DNA from: Spirobacillus cienkowskii
Lineage (GTDB): Bacteria > Bdellovibrionota_B > Oligoflexia > Silvanigrellales > Silvanigrellaceae
Assembly: GCF_037081835.1 (NCBI RefSeq)
Contig: NZ_CP146516.1
Coordinates: 1,449,501 to 1,513,500 of the forward strand
Direction: 5' to 3'
Length of the DNA: 64,000 nt
The notes beneath the pieces are model-generated. The model saw nothing but the letters and a program-made list of their open reading frames with translations, searched no databases and had not been told where the DNA came from. Position numbers and translations under genes: made by a program. Positions 37,558-47,091 of this stretch are shown here, one piece after another; the first letter of the stretch is position 1, and each line of letters begins with the position of its first letter.

Positions 37558-39015
37558 ATGACTTCAACCAACAATACCAGAGAAACTCGAGTCCGTATAG
37601 CGCCTAGCCCAACTGGAGATCCCCATATTGGCACCGCATACATAGCACTTTTTAACTATGTGTTTACAAAAAAGCAAAACGGAAAATTTATTATCAGAAT
37701 TGAAGATACCGATCAAAAAAGATACCGTGCCGATAGTGAAGCAATGATCCTTGATGCACTAAAATGGGTGGGTATTGAATGGGATGAAGGTCCAGATATT
37801 GGCGGACCATACGGACCTTATAAACAAAGTGAACGCAAACAAATTTATCATGAATATGCAGAAATGCTCATTCAAAAAGGCCATGCTTACCGTTGTTTTT
37901 GCACTTCTGAGAGACTTGATGTATTACGCAAAACGCAACAAGCACAAAAACTTCCTCCAGGCTACGACAGACTCTGCCGCGATCTCCCACAAGAGGATGT
38001 TGCAAAAAAAATGCAAGAAGGACACACGCACGTTATTCGTATGAAAATGCCCACAACTGGCAAAACTGTTTTTAAAGACGCATTACGTGGCAACATTGAG
38101 TTTGAAAATGATGGTATTGATGATCAAGTGTTATTAAAATCTGATGGATTTCCAACCTATCATTTGGCTGTCGTTGTCGATGACCATTTGATGAAAATCA
38201 CACATGTGATTCGAGGAGAAGAATGGATTTCTTCTACTCCAAAGCACGTGATGCTCTATGATATGTTTGGTTGGGAAAAACCTGAATTTTGTCATTTGCC
38301 GCTCCTTCGCAATGCAGACAAATCAAAAATTTCTAAACGCAAAAATCCAACCTCAATTGGCTATTATCGCAGAAAAGGAATTTTGCCCGCAGCTCTGCGT
38401 AATTTCTTAGCGCTCATGGGCTGGAATTTTGGCGATAACTGCGAAAAGTTTTCGACTCAAGAAATGATTGAAGGCTTTACTTGGGAACGAATGACCTTAG
38501 GAGGTCCTGTCTTTGATTTAAAAAAACTCGCTTGGTTAAATGGACAATATCTGCGTGCAGAATCGGATGAAAAATGGCTTGCTCATTTAAAAAATGTTGT
38601 TTTTTCTGACAATTATTTATTAAAAATTATTCCATTGGTTAAAGAACGCGTCGAAAAATTTGAAGATTTTATAGACAGTACAGCGTTCTTTTTTCAGGGT
38701 GATTTAAATTATAGCAATGCCCCTCTGGTACCAAAGGGCAGAACAGCACCAGAAGTTGCCGGCTATCTGAATGACCTTGTGCTTAAGCTTGATATCTGCG
38801 AAAATTGGACTCATGAAGAAATTCATAATATTTTTAACCAATATCTTGCAGAAAAACAACTTAAACCGAAAGATGTCTTTATGCCAATGCGTGTTGCAGT
38901 AACAGGTAGCAAGGAAACACCACCTCTTTTTGAATGCATCGAGGTATTGGGCAAGGATATTGTGCAAAGACGCGTGCGTTTAGCAATTGATTATCTTAAA
39001 ACAATGAAAGAGTAA
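37558..39015 (+). CDS. gltX: Glutamyl-tRNA synthetase
   Basis: This class I synthetase charges tRNA-Glu. The nucleotide-binding HIGH motif is HIGT at 23-26 within APSPTGDPHIG. The second signature is KISKRK near residue 260 (ADKSKISKRKNP). Length, 485 residues, is normal for bacterial GltX. The AAGGAGC ribosome site stands ahead of the ATG. Whether it is discriminating or also charges tRNA-Gln cannot be told from the sequence; gatCAB and glnS are not in the window. The M16 peptidase gene starts 7 bp after its stop, so the two are co-transcribed. Confidence 0.97.
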   Translation: MTSTNNTRETRVRIAPSPTGDPHIGTAYIALFNYVFTKKQNGKFIIRIEDTDQKRYRADSEAMILDALKWVGIEWDEGPDIGGPYGPYKQSERKQIYHEYAEMLIQKGHAYRCFCTSERLDVLRKTQQAQKLPPGYDRLCRDLPQEDVAKKMQEGHTHVIRMKMPTTGKTVFKDALRGNIEFENDGIDDQVLLKSDGFPTYHLAVVVDDHLMKITHVIRGEEWISSTPKHVMLYDMFGWEKPEFCHLPLLRNADKSKISKRKNPTSIGYYRRKGILPAALRNFLALMGWNFGDNCEKFSTQEMIEGFTWERMTLGGPVFDLKKLAWLNGQYLRAESDEKWLAHLKNVVFSDNYLLKIIPLVKERVEKFEDFIDSTAFFFQGDLNYSNAPLVPKGRTAPEVAGYLNDLVLKLDICENWTHEEIHNIFNQYLAEKQLKPKDVFMPMRVAVTGSKETPPLFECIEVLGKDIVQRRVRLAIDYLKTMKE

Positions 39016-39022
39016 TTAGCGA

Positions 39023-41785
39023 ATGTACAATATTAAAAATCCAATTATTCACCGCTTTTTACCAAATGGGATGGAAGTGTATTTACAACCATCAGATTTT
39101 GCCCCCATCGTTTCAATTCAAGTATTGGTAAAAGTTGGATCTATCGACGAAGAAGCAGAACCTTATAAAGAAAATGGTCTTGCCCATGTGCTAGAACATA
39201 TGCTTTTTAAAGGAACAAAAAAGTTTCCAAATTCTGGGCAAATTGCATCAATCGTTGAGTTTGAAGGGGGTGATATTAACGCCTACACAACCTTTGATCA
39301 CACCAATTACCACTTAACCGCTCCAGCCCCTTTTGCGCTAAAAGGCGCGGAAGTTTTACTTGACGTTGTACAAAATAGTTTGCTTGAACAAGAAGAGCTT
39401 AAAAAAGAATTAGAAGTTATAATCGAAGAAATAAAACGTAGTCGCGACAATCCCAATGCTGTTGTCTCGCATAATTTATTTTCTTTATTTTACAATGGAA
39501 CACGAATGGCTTCGCCGGTGATTGGATATCAAGATATTGTCCAAAATTTCACAAGAGAACAAGTCTATTCATTTTATAAAAAGTGGTACTTGCCAAATAA
39601 TATGATTTTTGTGGCGACCGGTGATTTTAACTCCCAAACAATGTACGACCATTTAGTAGAACTGTCTAAAGAATTTACACCGCATTCTGTGCCAAAGCGT
39701 TTTCGAGCACCTCTTCCTGAGACAACGTTGCAAACACCCACTGCTAAAATTGAGCGCGGCGCATGGCAAGAAGCGCGCCTGCAAATTGCGACCCCAGCAC
39801 CCGTTCTTGAAGAACATGACATGCCATTATGGGATGTCTTTGCTTCAATTTTAGGAGAATCTGACACATCTCGCTTAACACGTATTTTAAGAGACGAGCT
39901 GCAGCTGGTCACAAGCATTGACTGCTCCTGCTACACACCCAAATATCCTTGTGGCTTACTTGGAATTGGTTTTTTTGCGCGCGCTCACAATACACTTTCA
40001 GCAATTAAAATCATTGCACAAGAAATTAGAAGAATTGCAGAAGTGCCACCAACGCGTGACGAGCTCAATCGCGTGTTAAACACTCTTAAGGCACAACGCA
40101 TTTATTCCAGAGAAAGCATGGATGGTATTGCACGCTCAGCAGGTATGAGTCTACAAACATCTCTCAAAATGGAATTTGAAAACATGTATATGAGCTCAGT
40201 GTCTCAAGTGACTCCTGAACATGTTCAAAACATCGCAAAAAAGGTTCTCTCCCAACTTGAGTCAGGGCAATTTCAAATTTCTTTAGCAATTGCAAAAGAT
40301 GCATTGCCAGATATTTCAGAAGCAATATTAATAGAAACACTGTTTGATGCAATTAAAATGGCACAACATAGTGAAGTGCCAAAAGACCACCAAATTCAGA
40401 AAAGAAGCACAACAAACACTGCCGAAGAAAACTGGCTATCGTCCTACACGCATCACGTTTCTCACTCCAACAATGCAGTAAAACAAATTAAAATAGAGCT
40501 CCCATTGGGCAAGGTTCTAAAAATAAACTTTAGAAAATCATCGCGACTCCCTATAGTCAGCGGTATGCTGCTTCTTAAAGGCGGTTATGTAAGAGAACCA
40601 AAAGAAAAAAATGGAGTCAGTGGCCTCATGGCGAGCATGCTGACAAGAGGAACACAAAGACAAACCTACCGAAAATTTATTGAAGAATTAGAAGACAACG
40701 CTTCAAGTATTAGTGCTTTTTCGTCACGAGATCTTTTTGGCATGCGTTTTGATTCAATTAGTGAAAATAGTTTAAGAACAGCGCAAATGCTCTTGGATTG
40801 CTTTTTTAGGCCAGAATTTTCGCAAAGCGAATGGCAAAGAACCCACAAAGAAACTTTAGAAGTATTGATTGCGCAAAAAGATAGCCCTACTGCACGTCTT
40901 GCCCGCATTTCTCAACCCTTATTATTTCCAAATCACTCTTATTCATTTATTGGAATTGGCAACGAACAGTCTTTAAATAATATTCAAAAGAATGATGCAC
41001 TGGATATTTGGAAACAGTTATTTACGGCAACGGAATTTGTTTTTTCTATTGCAGGAGATTTTGATCTTAAATCATTTGTTCACTTAATAGAGTCTGAGTT
41101 TAAAACATTTTTTCTTTCTGACTATCAAGAAAAAACTTTGACTCAACCAACCGCACCTCTTTTTCCTAAAATCAATGATCCCCAAGTTGGTTTTGATGAA
41201 ATTGAACGCGAACAAGCCCATATCACTGTTTCATTTCGCTCATTTAGTATTTCTGATCACAGAAGAACAGCGCTTGAGTTGGCAGCAAATATTTTAGCGG
41301 GTCAAGGTGGTCGACTATTTTTAGATTTACGCGATAAACGATCTTTAGCTTATTCTGTAAGTGCTTCGCAATCACCTAATGTATTAGCAGGAGTTTTTAC
41401 GGCATACATTGCCACCACATACCATAAAGCTCAGGAAGCCATTGAAGGACTTAAATTTCATATCGAAAAACTAGCGCAAGAGCCGCCTTCAATTGAAGAA
41501 TTAAAACGAGCGCAGCATTCAGTGCTAGGCTCCCAAAGTATCGAATCTCAACATCATAATTACCAAGCGTCACAGCTTGCCATGAGTGATGTATATGGAC
41601 TCGATTTTGATAATTTTTTAAGATTTTCTGAGCGGGTGAACGCTGTTACAGCAGAACAAGTCAGTGAAGTTTTACAAAGTCTATTAATTGAAAATATCCC
41701 TATTATTTCAGTGGTTGGCCCTAAAGGCACTTGGATCCCTGATAAACATGATCCTATGTTAAAATGGAACTTGAAAAACATATGA
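39023..41785 (+). CDS. M16 family zinc metallopeptidase (two-domain)
   Basis: This protein has 920 residues and contains two M16-like halves. The N-terminal half carries the inverted zinc motif H55-x-x-E-H59 (HVLEH) and the downstream glutamate in EVIIEEIKRS near 135. The C-terminal half (from about 480) keeps the fold but has no HXXEH, as in pitrilysin/insulinase relatives. No signal peptide is evident, so a cytoplasmic role in degrading small peptides is likely. It follows gltX after 7 bp, and its stop overlaps the start of the kinase gene (ATGA at 41782). Confidence 0.93.
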   Translation: MYNIKNPIIHRFLPNGMEVYLQPSDFAPIVSIQVLVKVGSIDEEAEPYKENGLAHVLEHMLFKGTKKFPNSGQIASIVEFEGGDINAYTTFDHTNYHLTAPAPFALKGAEVLLDVVQNSLLEQEELKKELEVIIEEIKRSRDNPNAVVSHNLFSLFYNGTRMASPVIGYQDIVQNFTREQVYSFYKKWYLPNNMIFVATGDFNSQTMYDHLVELSKEFTPHSVPKRFRAPLPETTLQTPTAKIERGAWQEARLQIATPAPVLEEHDMPLWDVFASILGESDTSRLTRILRDELQLVTSIDCSCYTPKYPCGLLGIGFFARAHNTLSAIKIIAQEIRRIAEVPPTRDELNRVLNTLKAQRIYSRESMDGIARSAGMSLQTSLKMEFENMYMSSVSQVTPEHVQNIAKKVLSQLESGQFQISLAIAKDALPDISEAILIETLFDAIKMAQHSEVPKDHQIQKRSTTNTAEENWLSSYTHHVSHSNNAVKQIKIELPLGKVLKINFRKSSRLPIVSGMLLLKGGYVREPKEKNGVSGLMASMLTRGTQRQTYRKFIEELEDNASSISAFSSRDLFGMRFDSISENSLRTAQMLLDCFFRPEFSQSEWQRTHKETLEVLIAQKDSPTARLARISQPLLFPNHSYSFIGIGNEQSLNNIQKNDALDIWKQLFTATEFVFSIAGDFDLKSFVHLIESEFKTFFLSDYQEKTLTQPTAPLFPKINDPQVGFDEIEREQAHITVSFRSFSISDHRRTALELAANILAGQGGRLFLDLRDKRSLAYSVSASQSPNVLAGVFTAYIATTYHKAQEAIEGLKFHIEKLAQEPPSIEELKRAQHSVLGSQSIESQHHNYQASQLAMSDVYGLDFDNFLRFSERVNAVTAEQVSEVLQSLLIENIPIISVVGPKGTWIPDKHDPMLKWNLKNI

Positions 41786-43119
41786 AAGACTCATTTTTTT
41801 TCAACAACTCTAAAGATATACTTATTTTACTTGATAAAAGTGGTAAAATTTTAATTTCTAATAGTGCTGCAAAAAAATATTCCTTATATGAAGACAAAGA
41901 AATCTTTCCGCAACTGGTTCCAACTGAAGCTGCGCAATTGGCAGCAACTTTTGATCAATTGATGAAAGATTCCATACAAAAAACTGTTCTGCTTGAATTG
42001 ACAGGATTTCCAGTTATCACCTCACGGACACGCTGGAAAATCACCTATCTTCAAGCAGAACAAGCTTTTGCTTTTTGTTGTGAAGAACTCACAGAATTTT
42101 CTGCAGAAGATTTTTTACTCCATACTGGTCTCATGAAAACTGTTTTTGATCATGATCCAGACTTAATTTCTATAATCAATAGAGTTGGAAATTTTGTTTT
42201 TGTAAATCTTGCCGTTTACCAGTTTGCAGGTCTTTCTAATCCACCATTACTTATCGAAAAAATCAATTCATCAATTGAAAATAAAGAATTGTGGCTCCCC
42301 GGTTATGAAAATATTCAAAAATTTAGAGAAAAAGAAAATATAAATATTGAAGCCACGACAGATTCTATGGGCAATCCTGTATGGTTTGAAAATAATTATA
42401 TACCATTAAACTTAAAATATGGTGAAAATATGACTTTAGTCATATCCAAAAATATCACACCCTGGAAAAAATTTGAAAAAAATTTAATTGATGCACAAAA
42501 TAACCTTTATTTTAAACATCGTTTTTTATTTTTAGATAGTATGATGTTAAACAAGTTCGAAAAACATTTTAATATTTTGTCCGCTGAAGAACAAAATTTT
42601 GCGACAAAAATTAAAAAAGTAAAACACTACTTAACCGAAAAATACAAAACAGAATGCTTCACGAGTTTTAATCTCAAAAGCATTTTTTCTTTTATTTTAA
42701 GCTCATTGAATGACCCGTTAAACTCTTATGAGATTCAAGTACAAGAAAATTTTGAAAATATTGAAAACGTTGAAATTCAATGTTTTCAATATGACTTAAT
42801 TCAAGCTTTTTTAAATATTTTTTATAATGCAATTAATGCTATTATTTTAAGTCAAAAAGTCTCAGAAAGAATGATTAAAATACAAACAGACATCCAAAAT
42901 GGCGGTGTAAATATTTTAATTATAAATAACGGCAGTGTTGTAAAACCAGAAATTCAGGATAAAATTTTTGAACCTTTTATTACAAGTTTGCCTTCTGGAC
43001 ATGGTACTGGTTTAGGTTTAAGCATTGCAAAAGATATCATTGAAAACCACAATGGAACAATCAGTTTTACTAGTGACGCCGATTGGACGACATTTTCTAT
43101 AACTTTACCTTTGCAATGA
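41782..43119 (+). CDS. PAS-domain histidine-kinase-like protein with atypical H-box
   Basis: The ATG at 41782 overlaps the M16 stop. Two PAS-like segments are suggested (about 1-105 and 110-240; ISIINRVGNFVFVNLAVYQF in the second). A C-terminal HATPase_c domain has the N-box NIFYNAINAI, G1 IINNGSVVKPEIQDKIFEPF and G2 GHGTGLGLSIAKDI. The region that should hold the phospho-acceptor (about 240-310) contains histidines but no H-E/D-L-R/K or H-E-x-N-P pattern, so autophosphorylation cannot be assumed. There are no membrane helices. The gene converges on, and overlaps by 23 bp, the ketoacyl-synthase gene. Confidence 0.8.
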   Translation: MKDSFFFNNSKDILILLDKSGKILISNSAAKKYSLYEDKEIFPQLVPTEAAQLAATFDQLMKDSIQKTVLLELTGFPVITSRTRWKITYLQAEQAFAFCCEELTEFSAEDFLLHTGLMKTVFDHDPDLISIINRVGNFVFVNLAVYQFAGLSNPPLLIEKINSSIENKELWLPGYENIQKFREKENINIEATTDSMGNPVWFENNYIPLNLKYGENMTLVISKNITPWKKFEKNLIDAQNNLYFKHRFLFLDSMMLNKFEKHFNILSAEEQNFATKIKKVKHYLTEKYKTECFTSFNLKSIFSFILSSLNDPLNSYEIQVQENFENIENVEIQCFQYDLIQAFLNIFYNAINAIILSQKVSERMIKIQTDIQNGGVNILIINNGSVVKPEIQDKIFEPFITSLPSGHGTGLGLSIAKDIIENHNGTISFTSDADWTTFSITLPLQ

Positions 43120-44695
43120 CACAACTCGTTGTCCCTCCAACCCCTAAACTAATTTTACCACAAATTAATCCCTCTTCTGAAACAGAGATATCTTGAAAAT
43201 TATTAAGTAACAAATTTCTTTTCAATGAAAGAATTTTAGGATTGACTTTTTTAGGATCAATACCAGAAGGTAACAAACGGTAGGTATTAGAATTTAAGGA
43301 TTGAATTCCTAAAAGTTGCGCGGTGAGCTCCCAACCTCCCGATACCGCCATTCCATGCCCAAAAATTCCTTTTCGTGCAGAAATGTAAGCAGATTGCGGC
43401 ACATAATCTTCGATTAGGGTAAATTCATTCCAATCGCCTGGAGTTCCAGTGGCATGCATATCCCATAATTGTATTTGTGAAGAAACAACCTGTGCATTGG
43501 CAAAAGCTCTCTCAATAGCAAGCTTTGGACCGTTTTTAGAAGGTGTAATAATATGCTCTGCATCACTGCTGGTTCCTGCCCCTAAAATTTCTACCCCAAG
43601 CGGCTTTACGCCGAGAGGAGACATGGCATCTTCTGCCGCAATAATCCACGTACAAGCACCTCCAGACACATGAGTACCTCGCAGATCACAAAAAGGAATA
43701 CTAGGAGAATCGCCCAATACCGCAAGACGTCCATTATAAAATGCAGAGATCACTTCATCGGATGGCACTGCATCCGATGCTCCAACAATTGCCGCATCAA
43801 TTTTACCCGATCGGATATCATACAATGCCTGCTCAACCAGGGTACCAAAAGACGCACATGCACCAGCAAACCCATTGGCAACTCCATGCAAATTTAACAA
43901 CATCGAGACCTGAGATGCCGGCACGCTTTGTGTATTCCAGAGTAAATTGGGAGAGGCCGCTTCCCATGGAGGTGTTGGGCATTGATATTTTTCAAAGAGA
44001 TTTCTTTTCGCTTTTGTTTTCCAACGAATTAACGATAATTTTGCCGTTTCTATATCTTCGCCTTGAACAATATGGCTTTCAATTTCTTTTAATTCGTTTA
44101 ATAAATTTTTTAACTCTATCGACTTTTCTGCCCAATAAGCATTCCATACTTGCAACGCTTCATAGCGTTCAAAAGAATCTGACAAAAAAGAATTTGGATT
44201 TTTTGGAACATCGTGCAATTCAATTTTATTATTTAGATACTCTTGGTACAATTGATTTCTTGCAGGATCTGCCCAAAACGCATTCCATTTAAAAAATACT
44301 GCATCAGTTTGGCGCGAAAGTTTGCAAATCATTGGAATATCACCTAAACCATGAGCATAATGAATTGCTAAATTAGGATCTAAAGTTTGTAATGCCTTTT
44401 CTAATCCAGGATTGGTTTCGAGTGCATCAATTAAACTTCCTATGGCAAACTTAACCACCTCGCCACTCTTTTCATTCAGTAATGAAAATCTTTTGGGCTC
44501 ATGTCGCTTGTCCAACCATGTTTTATATTGAGAAAAATCAAACGTTGGAACACCCACCAAAAACAAGTCAGAAAAAGATTTTTTTAAAGTTAATGAGCAT
44601 TTGCTTTCTGAAAGCAACGATAAAAACTCTTTTAAATTTGCAGCACCTGGAGCGACTACGGATGCTCCATATAGATAAACTCGTCTTGTTTGCAT
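43097..44695 (-). CDS. Beta-ketoacyl synthase-like protein with long insertion
   Basis: The start at ATG 44695 is chosen because AGGA precedes it; the upstream in-frame extension has none. The thiolase fold keeps the full ketosynthase triad: Cys280 (FAGACASFG), His414 (WDMHATGTPGDWNE) and His447 (KGIFGHGMAVSGG). A Trp-rich helical stretch at about 130-250 has no counterpart in ordinary FabF-type enzymes and includes ERYEALQVWNAYWAEKS. The protein is therefore likely to condense acyl chains on a special carrier, but no acyl carrier protein or reductase gene lies nearby. The product could be a secondary metabolite or modified lipid. It overlaps the kinase gene tail to tail. Confidence 0.85.
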   Translation of the reverse strand: MQTRRVYLYGASVVAPGAANLKEFLSLLSESKCSLTLKKSFSDLFLVGVPTFDFSQYKTWLDKRHEPKRFSLLNEKSGEVVKFAIGSLIDALETNPGLEKALQTLDPNLAIHYAHGLGDIPMICKLSRQTDAVFFKWNAFWADPARNQLYQEYLNNKIELHDVPKNPNSFLSDSFERYEALQVWNAYWAEKSIELKNLLNELKEIESHIVQGEDIETAKLSLIRWKTKAKRNLFEKYQCPTPPWEAASPNLLWNTQSVPASQVSMLLNLHGVANGFAGACASFGTLVEQALYDIRSGKIDAAIVGASDAVPSDEVISAFYNGRLAVLGDSPSIPFCDLRGTHVSGGACTWIIAAEDAMSPLGVKPLGVEILGAGTSSDAEHIITPSKNGPKLAIERAFANAQVVSSQIQLWDMHATGTPGDWNEFTLIEDYVPQSAYISARKGIFGHGMAVSGGWELTAQLLGIQSLNSNTYRLLPSGIDPKKVNPKILSLKRNLLLNNFQDISVSEEGLICGKISLGVGGTTSCVIAKVKL

Positions 44696-44799
44696 TGTTG
44701 TCCTACAGGCCATCTTACACGTCCTCAATTTGAAGAAATATATTTTATAACGTTGTTCACACTAACAGAAAAATGGAGGCTTAAAAAATTTAATGACTA

Positions 44800-45966
44800 T
44801 TAGTTTCTATTTTTTTTGAGGCTATCGTTTAACACAATCAAATCAGAGACTGCCTTTGAAGCGCCGTACCACTTTTCAGCAATGATTTTGTACTCATCAC
44901 CCTCTTTACGGAGATATAAGAACTTCCTGCCAAAATCAACCTTATCTGGAGAGGTATATTTTTGAAAAAATTCTACAAGTAATTGATTTTGAAATGACAA
45001 TATTTTAGGTTCGCTGACTTGTACTTTAATATCACCTTGGCGAATTTTGGATAAGTTCATTTTCATATTTAACCAACCATTTTTGCTTTTTCCTAGAGAG
45101 CGAAAATGTTCAGAATAATAACTCAAATACACTTTAAATTCAGATTTTTCCCAACTTTGTCTCCATGATTCAACCATATCTATGACTTTTTCTTTTTCTT
45201 GCTGAACAGACTCGTAACTCACCATCTGCATTTCTGAAACAATCACAACAGGTGTTTTAAATTCCGTGACATATTTTGTGATATCGAGCACATCTTCGTT
45301 TCGCAAAGCAACACACCCTTCTGTATCAAAGGGACGCTGCATTCTTTCGTTACTATCTACACCATGAATCCAAATACCAGATCCTGTTTTGCGTTGTCTT
45401 TTGTCAAAAATATTAGGATAATCAAGCACAAAAGCTCTTGGACCGTACTTGCGCGCTGCATTACCCCAAAGTTGCATTAACGTAGAGCCTTCTTTGCGGC
45501 CGACAATAAAATAAATGCCTTCAGGAGTGCGGTTATCACCGCGAAACTTTTTATCCCCTGGTTCTTTACCGGTTAAAGCATGATAACGTTTTACAAGAGA
45601 ATATGTTCCACTCGGCGTCACCTTAAAAACGCTCAGCCTGTGAAGATTTTTTTCGACAACCATTGCATAAGTGGGTTCATAGGACGTCAAGCTAATAAAA
45701 GCGGAAGGAATATTTTGTATTGAGTTTGATTGTGATTGCGTGTCTATCGCCTTAGGAACTGTGATAGCAAGGCCGCTATTGAACGTTTTTTGGAATAGCG
45801 GGCTTTTATGCACATCAGACGAATTTTGGCTTATAATATGTTCATTTTTTTGTAAAAGTAAATTTTCTTTTGGTTTGCCAAGAGAAACTTGGTTAGAAAT
45901 CAATAAAATAGCAAAAAATATATTTAACTTTTTAATATCATTAAGTTTAAAAAAATTGCTATTCAC
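44800..45966 (-). CDS. L,D-transpeptidase-fold protein with NTF2-like C-terminal domain (Csd6-like)
   Basis: GTG 45966 is chosen because GGAGA lies 9 nt upstream; the TTG three codons earlier is too close to it. A hydrophobic leader (residues 16-32) suggests export. The central YkuD domain (about 100-255) shows GNAARKYGPRAFVLDYPN, IWIHGVDSNERM and the catalytic TEGCVALRNEDV with its cysteine. The C-terminal 120 residues look like an NTF2-type cone (YYSEHFRSLG, YKIIAEKWYG). This YkuD plus NTF2 arrangement is that of Helicobacter Csd6 and Campylobacter Pgp2, which trim peptidoglycan tetrapeptides and control cell shape. An equivalent role is inference. Confidence 0.85.
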   Translation of the reverse strand: MNSNFFKLNDIKKLNIFFAILLISNQVSLGKPKENLLLQKNEHIISQNSSDVHKSPLFQKTFNSGLAITVPKAIDTQSQSNSIQNIPSAFISLTSYEPTYAMVVEKNLHRLSVFKVTPSGTYSLVKRYHALTGKEPGDKKFRGDNRTPEGIYFIVGRKEGSTLMQLWGNAARKYGPRAFVLDYPNIFDKRQRKTGSGIWIHGVDSNERMQRPFDTEGCVALRNEDVLDITKYVTEFKTPVVIVSEMQMVSYESVQQEKEKVIDMVESWRQSWEKSEFKVYLSYYSEHFRSLGKSKNGWLNMKMNLSKIRQGDIKVQVSEPKILSFQNQLLVEFFQKYTSPDKVDFGRKFLYLRKEGDEYKIIAEKWYGASKAVSDLIVLNDSLKKNRN

Positions 45967-45999
45967 CTTACGCAATCTCCATGAACCAAAGAGACAACA

Positions 46000-47019
46000 T
46001 TATTTCATAATAGCCGCAATCTGCTCACGTATATTTGAGGAAAGTCGAACCCCCATATAAGACACTGTATCTGCTGCTAAAAGGGTTGCGATTTGACCAG
46101 ATTGTTCAAGGTTTAAACCTCGACACAAGCCAAACATAAAACCTCCGGCAAACATATCGCCTGCACCCGTAGTATCGGCAACTTCAACTTTTTTTGCAGG
46201 GATAAATATAACCTTTCCATCATAGGCAATGTATGCGCCCTTTTCACCATCTTTAACAACAGAAATTTGAATAAATTTAGCTAGTTCTAAAGCTGCCGCC
46301 TCAGGAGATTTCTCTAAAAGAATATTTGCTTCTTCTGCATTTAAAAAAACCAAATGCGTTTTTTCGAGTAGTGACATGATTCGAGCTCGCCCATGTCTTT
46401 TGATCACAAACGGATCTGCAACATCAAACGCTACCTTTACATCATTCAGCAATGCATGATCAATGGCTGCACTCAGAGCATCAATTTGATTTTGACTATC
46501 AAGCATATAACCTGTAGAAAAAAAGATCTTTGATTTTGCAATGTCGTCAAAAGGAACATAACTCGGTTTGTATAAAAGACACGCCCCTAAATTGGTATTT
46601 AGGGTCCGTTCACCATCTGGAGTCACAACAACAAGACACGTACCTGTATGAACGCCGTCAACAATTGATAGCCTGTTTTCAATACTGAGTTCATCTAATC
46701 TTTTTGCAAAAGCGCGCCCATACGCATCATCGCCAACAGTGCTGCTGTAGCTCGTTTTGGCACCTAAAATTGCCATCCCCCTCAGGGCATTCGATGCACT
46801 GCCCCCAAGCTCAACTTCTGGTTTAACACTACCCAAGTTTTGCAAAACATTTTTTTGCGTTGCTTCATCGACTAACTGCATCACACCTTTGTTCATTCCA
46901 AAAGTTTTTAGGTCTGAATCATTAGCGCGAACAAGAAGATCGATAAGGGCATTTTCGATGGAAACGACATCAAAAGCATGACGGAATTGTTCCGTAGAAA
47001 AAAAAGAATTTTGAATCAT
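46000..47019 (-). CDS. PfkB-family carbohydrate/nucleoside kinase
   Basis: Family members phosphorylate sugars or nucleosides. The protein carries the GGSASNALRGMAILG N-terminal signature, where the substrate is held, and DTTGAGDMFAGGFMFG near the C-terminus, where the aspartate acts as base. ATG 47019 is preferred, as GAGG lies 11 nt upstream, whereas the earlier TTG overlaps it. The sequence around the two signatures resembles adenosine kinase-like proteins of proteobacteria, but the exact substrate is undetermined. It lies 34 bp upstream of the Csd6-like gene on the same strand. Confidence 0.9.
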   Translation of the reverse strand: MIQNSFFSTEQFRHAFDVVSIENALIDLLVRANDSDLKTFGMNKGVMQLVDEATQKNVLQNLGSVKPEVELGGSASNALRGMAILGAKTSYSSTVGDDAYGRAFAKRLDELSIENRLSIVDGVHTGTCLVVVTPDGERTLNTNLGACLLYKPSYVPFDDIAKSKIFFSTGYMLDSQNQIDALSAAIDHALLNDVKVAFDVADPFVIKRHGRARIMSLLEKTHLVFLNAEEANILLEKSPEAAALELAKFIQISVVKDGEKGAYIAYDGKVIFIPAKKVEVADTTGAGDMFAGGFMFGLCRGLNLEQSGQIATLLAADTVSYMGVRLSSNIREQIAAIMK

Positions 47020-47091
47020 CTTAAACAAACCTCAACTGTTACCTCGTCAAATCAACATTTATGACGCAAGGGTTCTGTCATATGTAAATCA

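Noticed and set aside
43741-44292. Plus-strand open frame of about 180 residues inside the ketosynthase gene
   Set aside because: It lies entirely opposite a well-supported gene, lacks a ribosome site and has no recognisable features.
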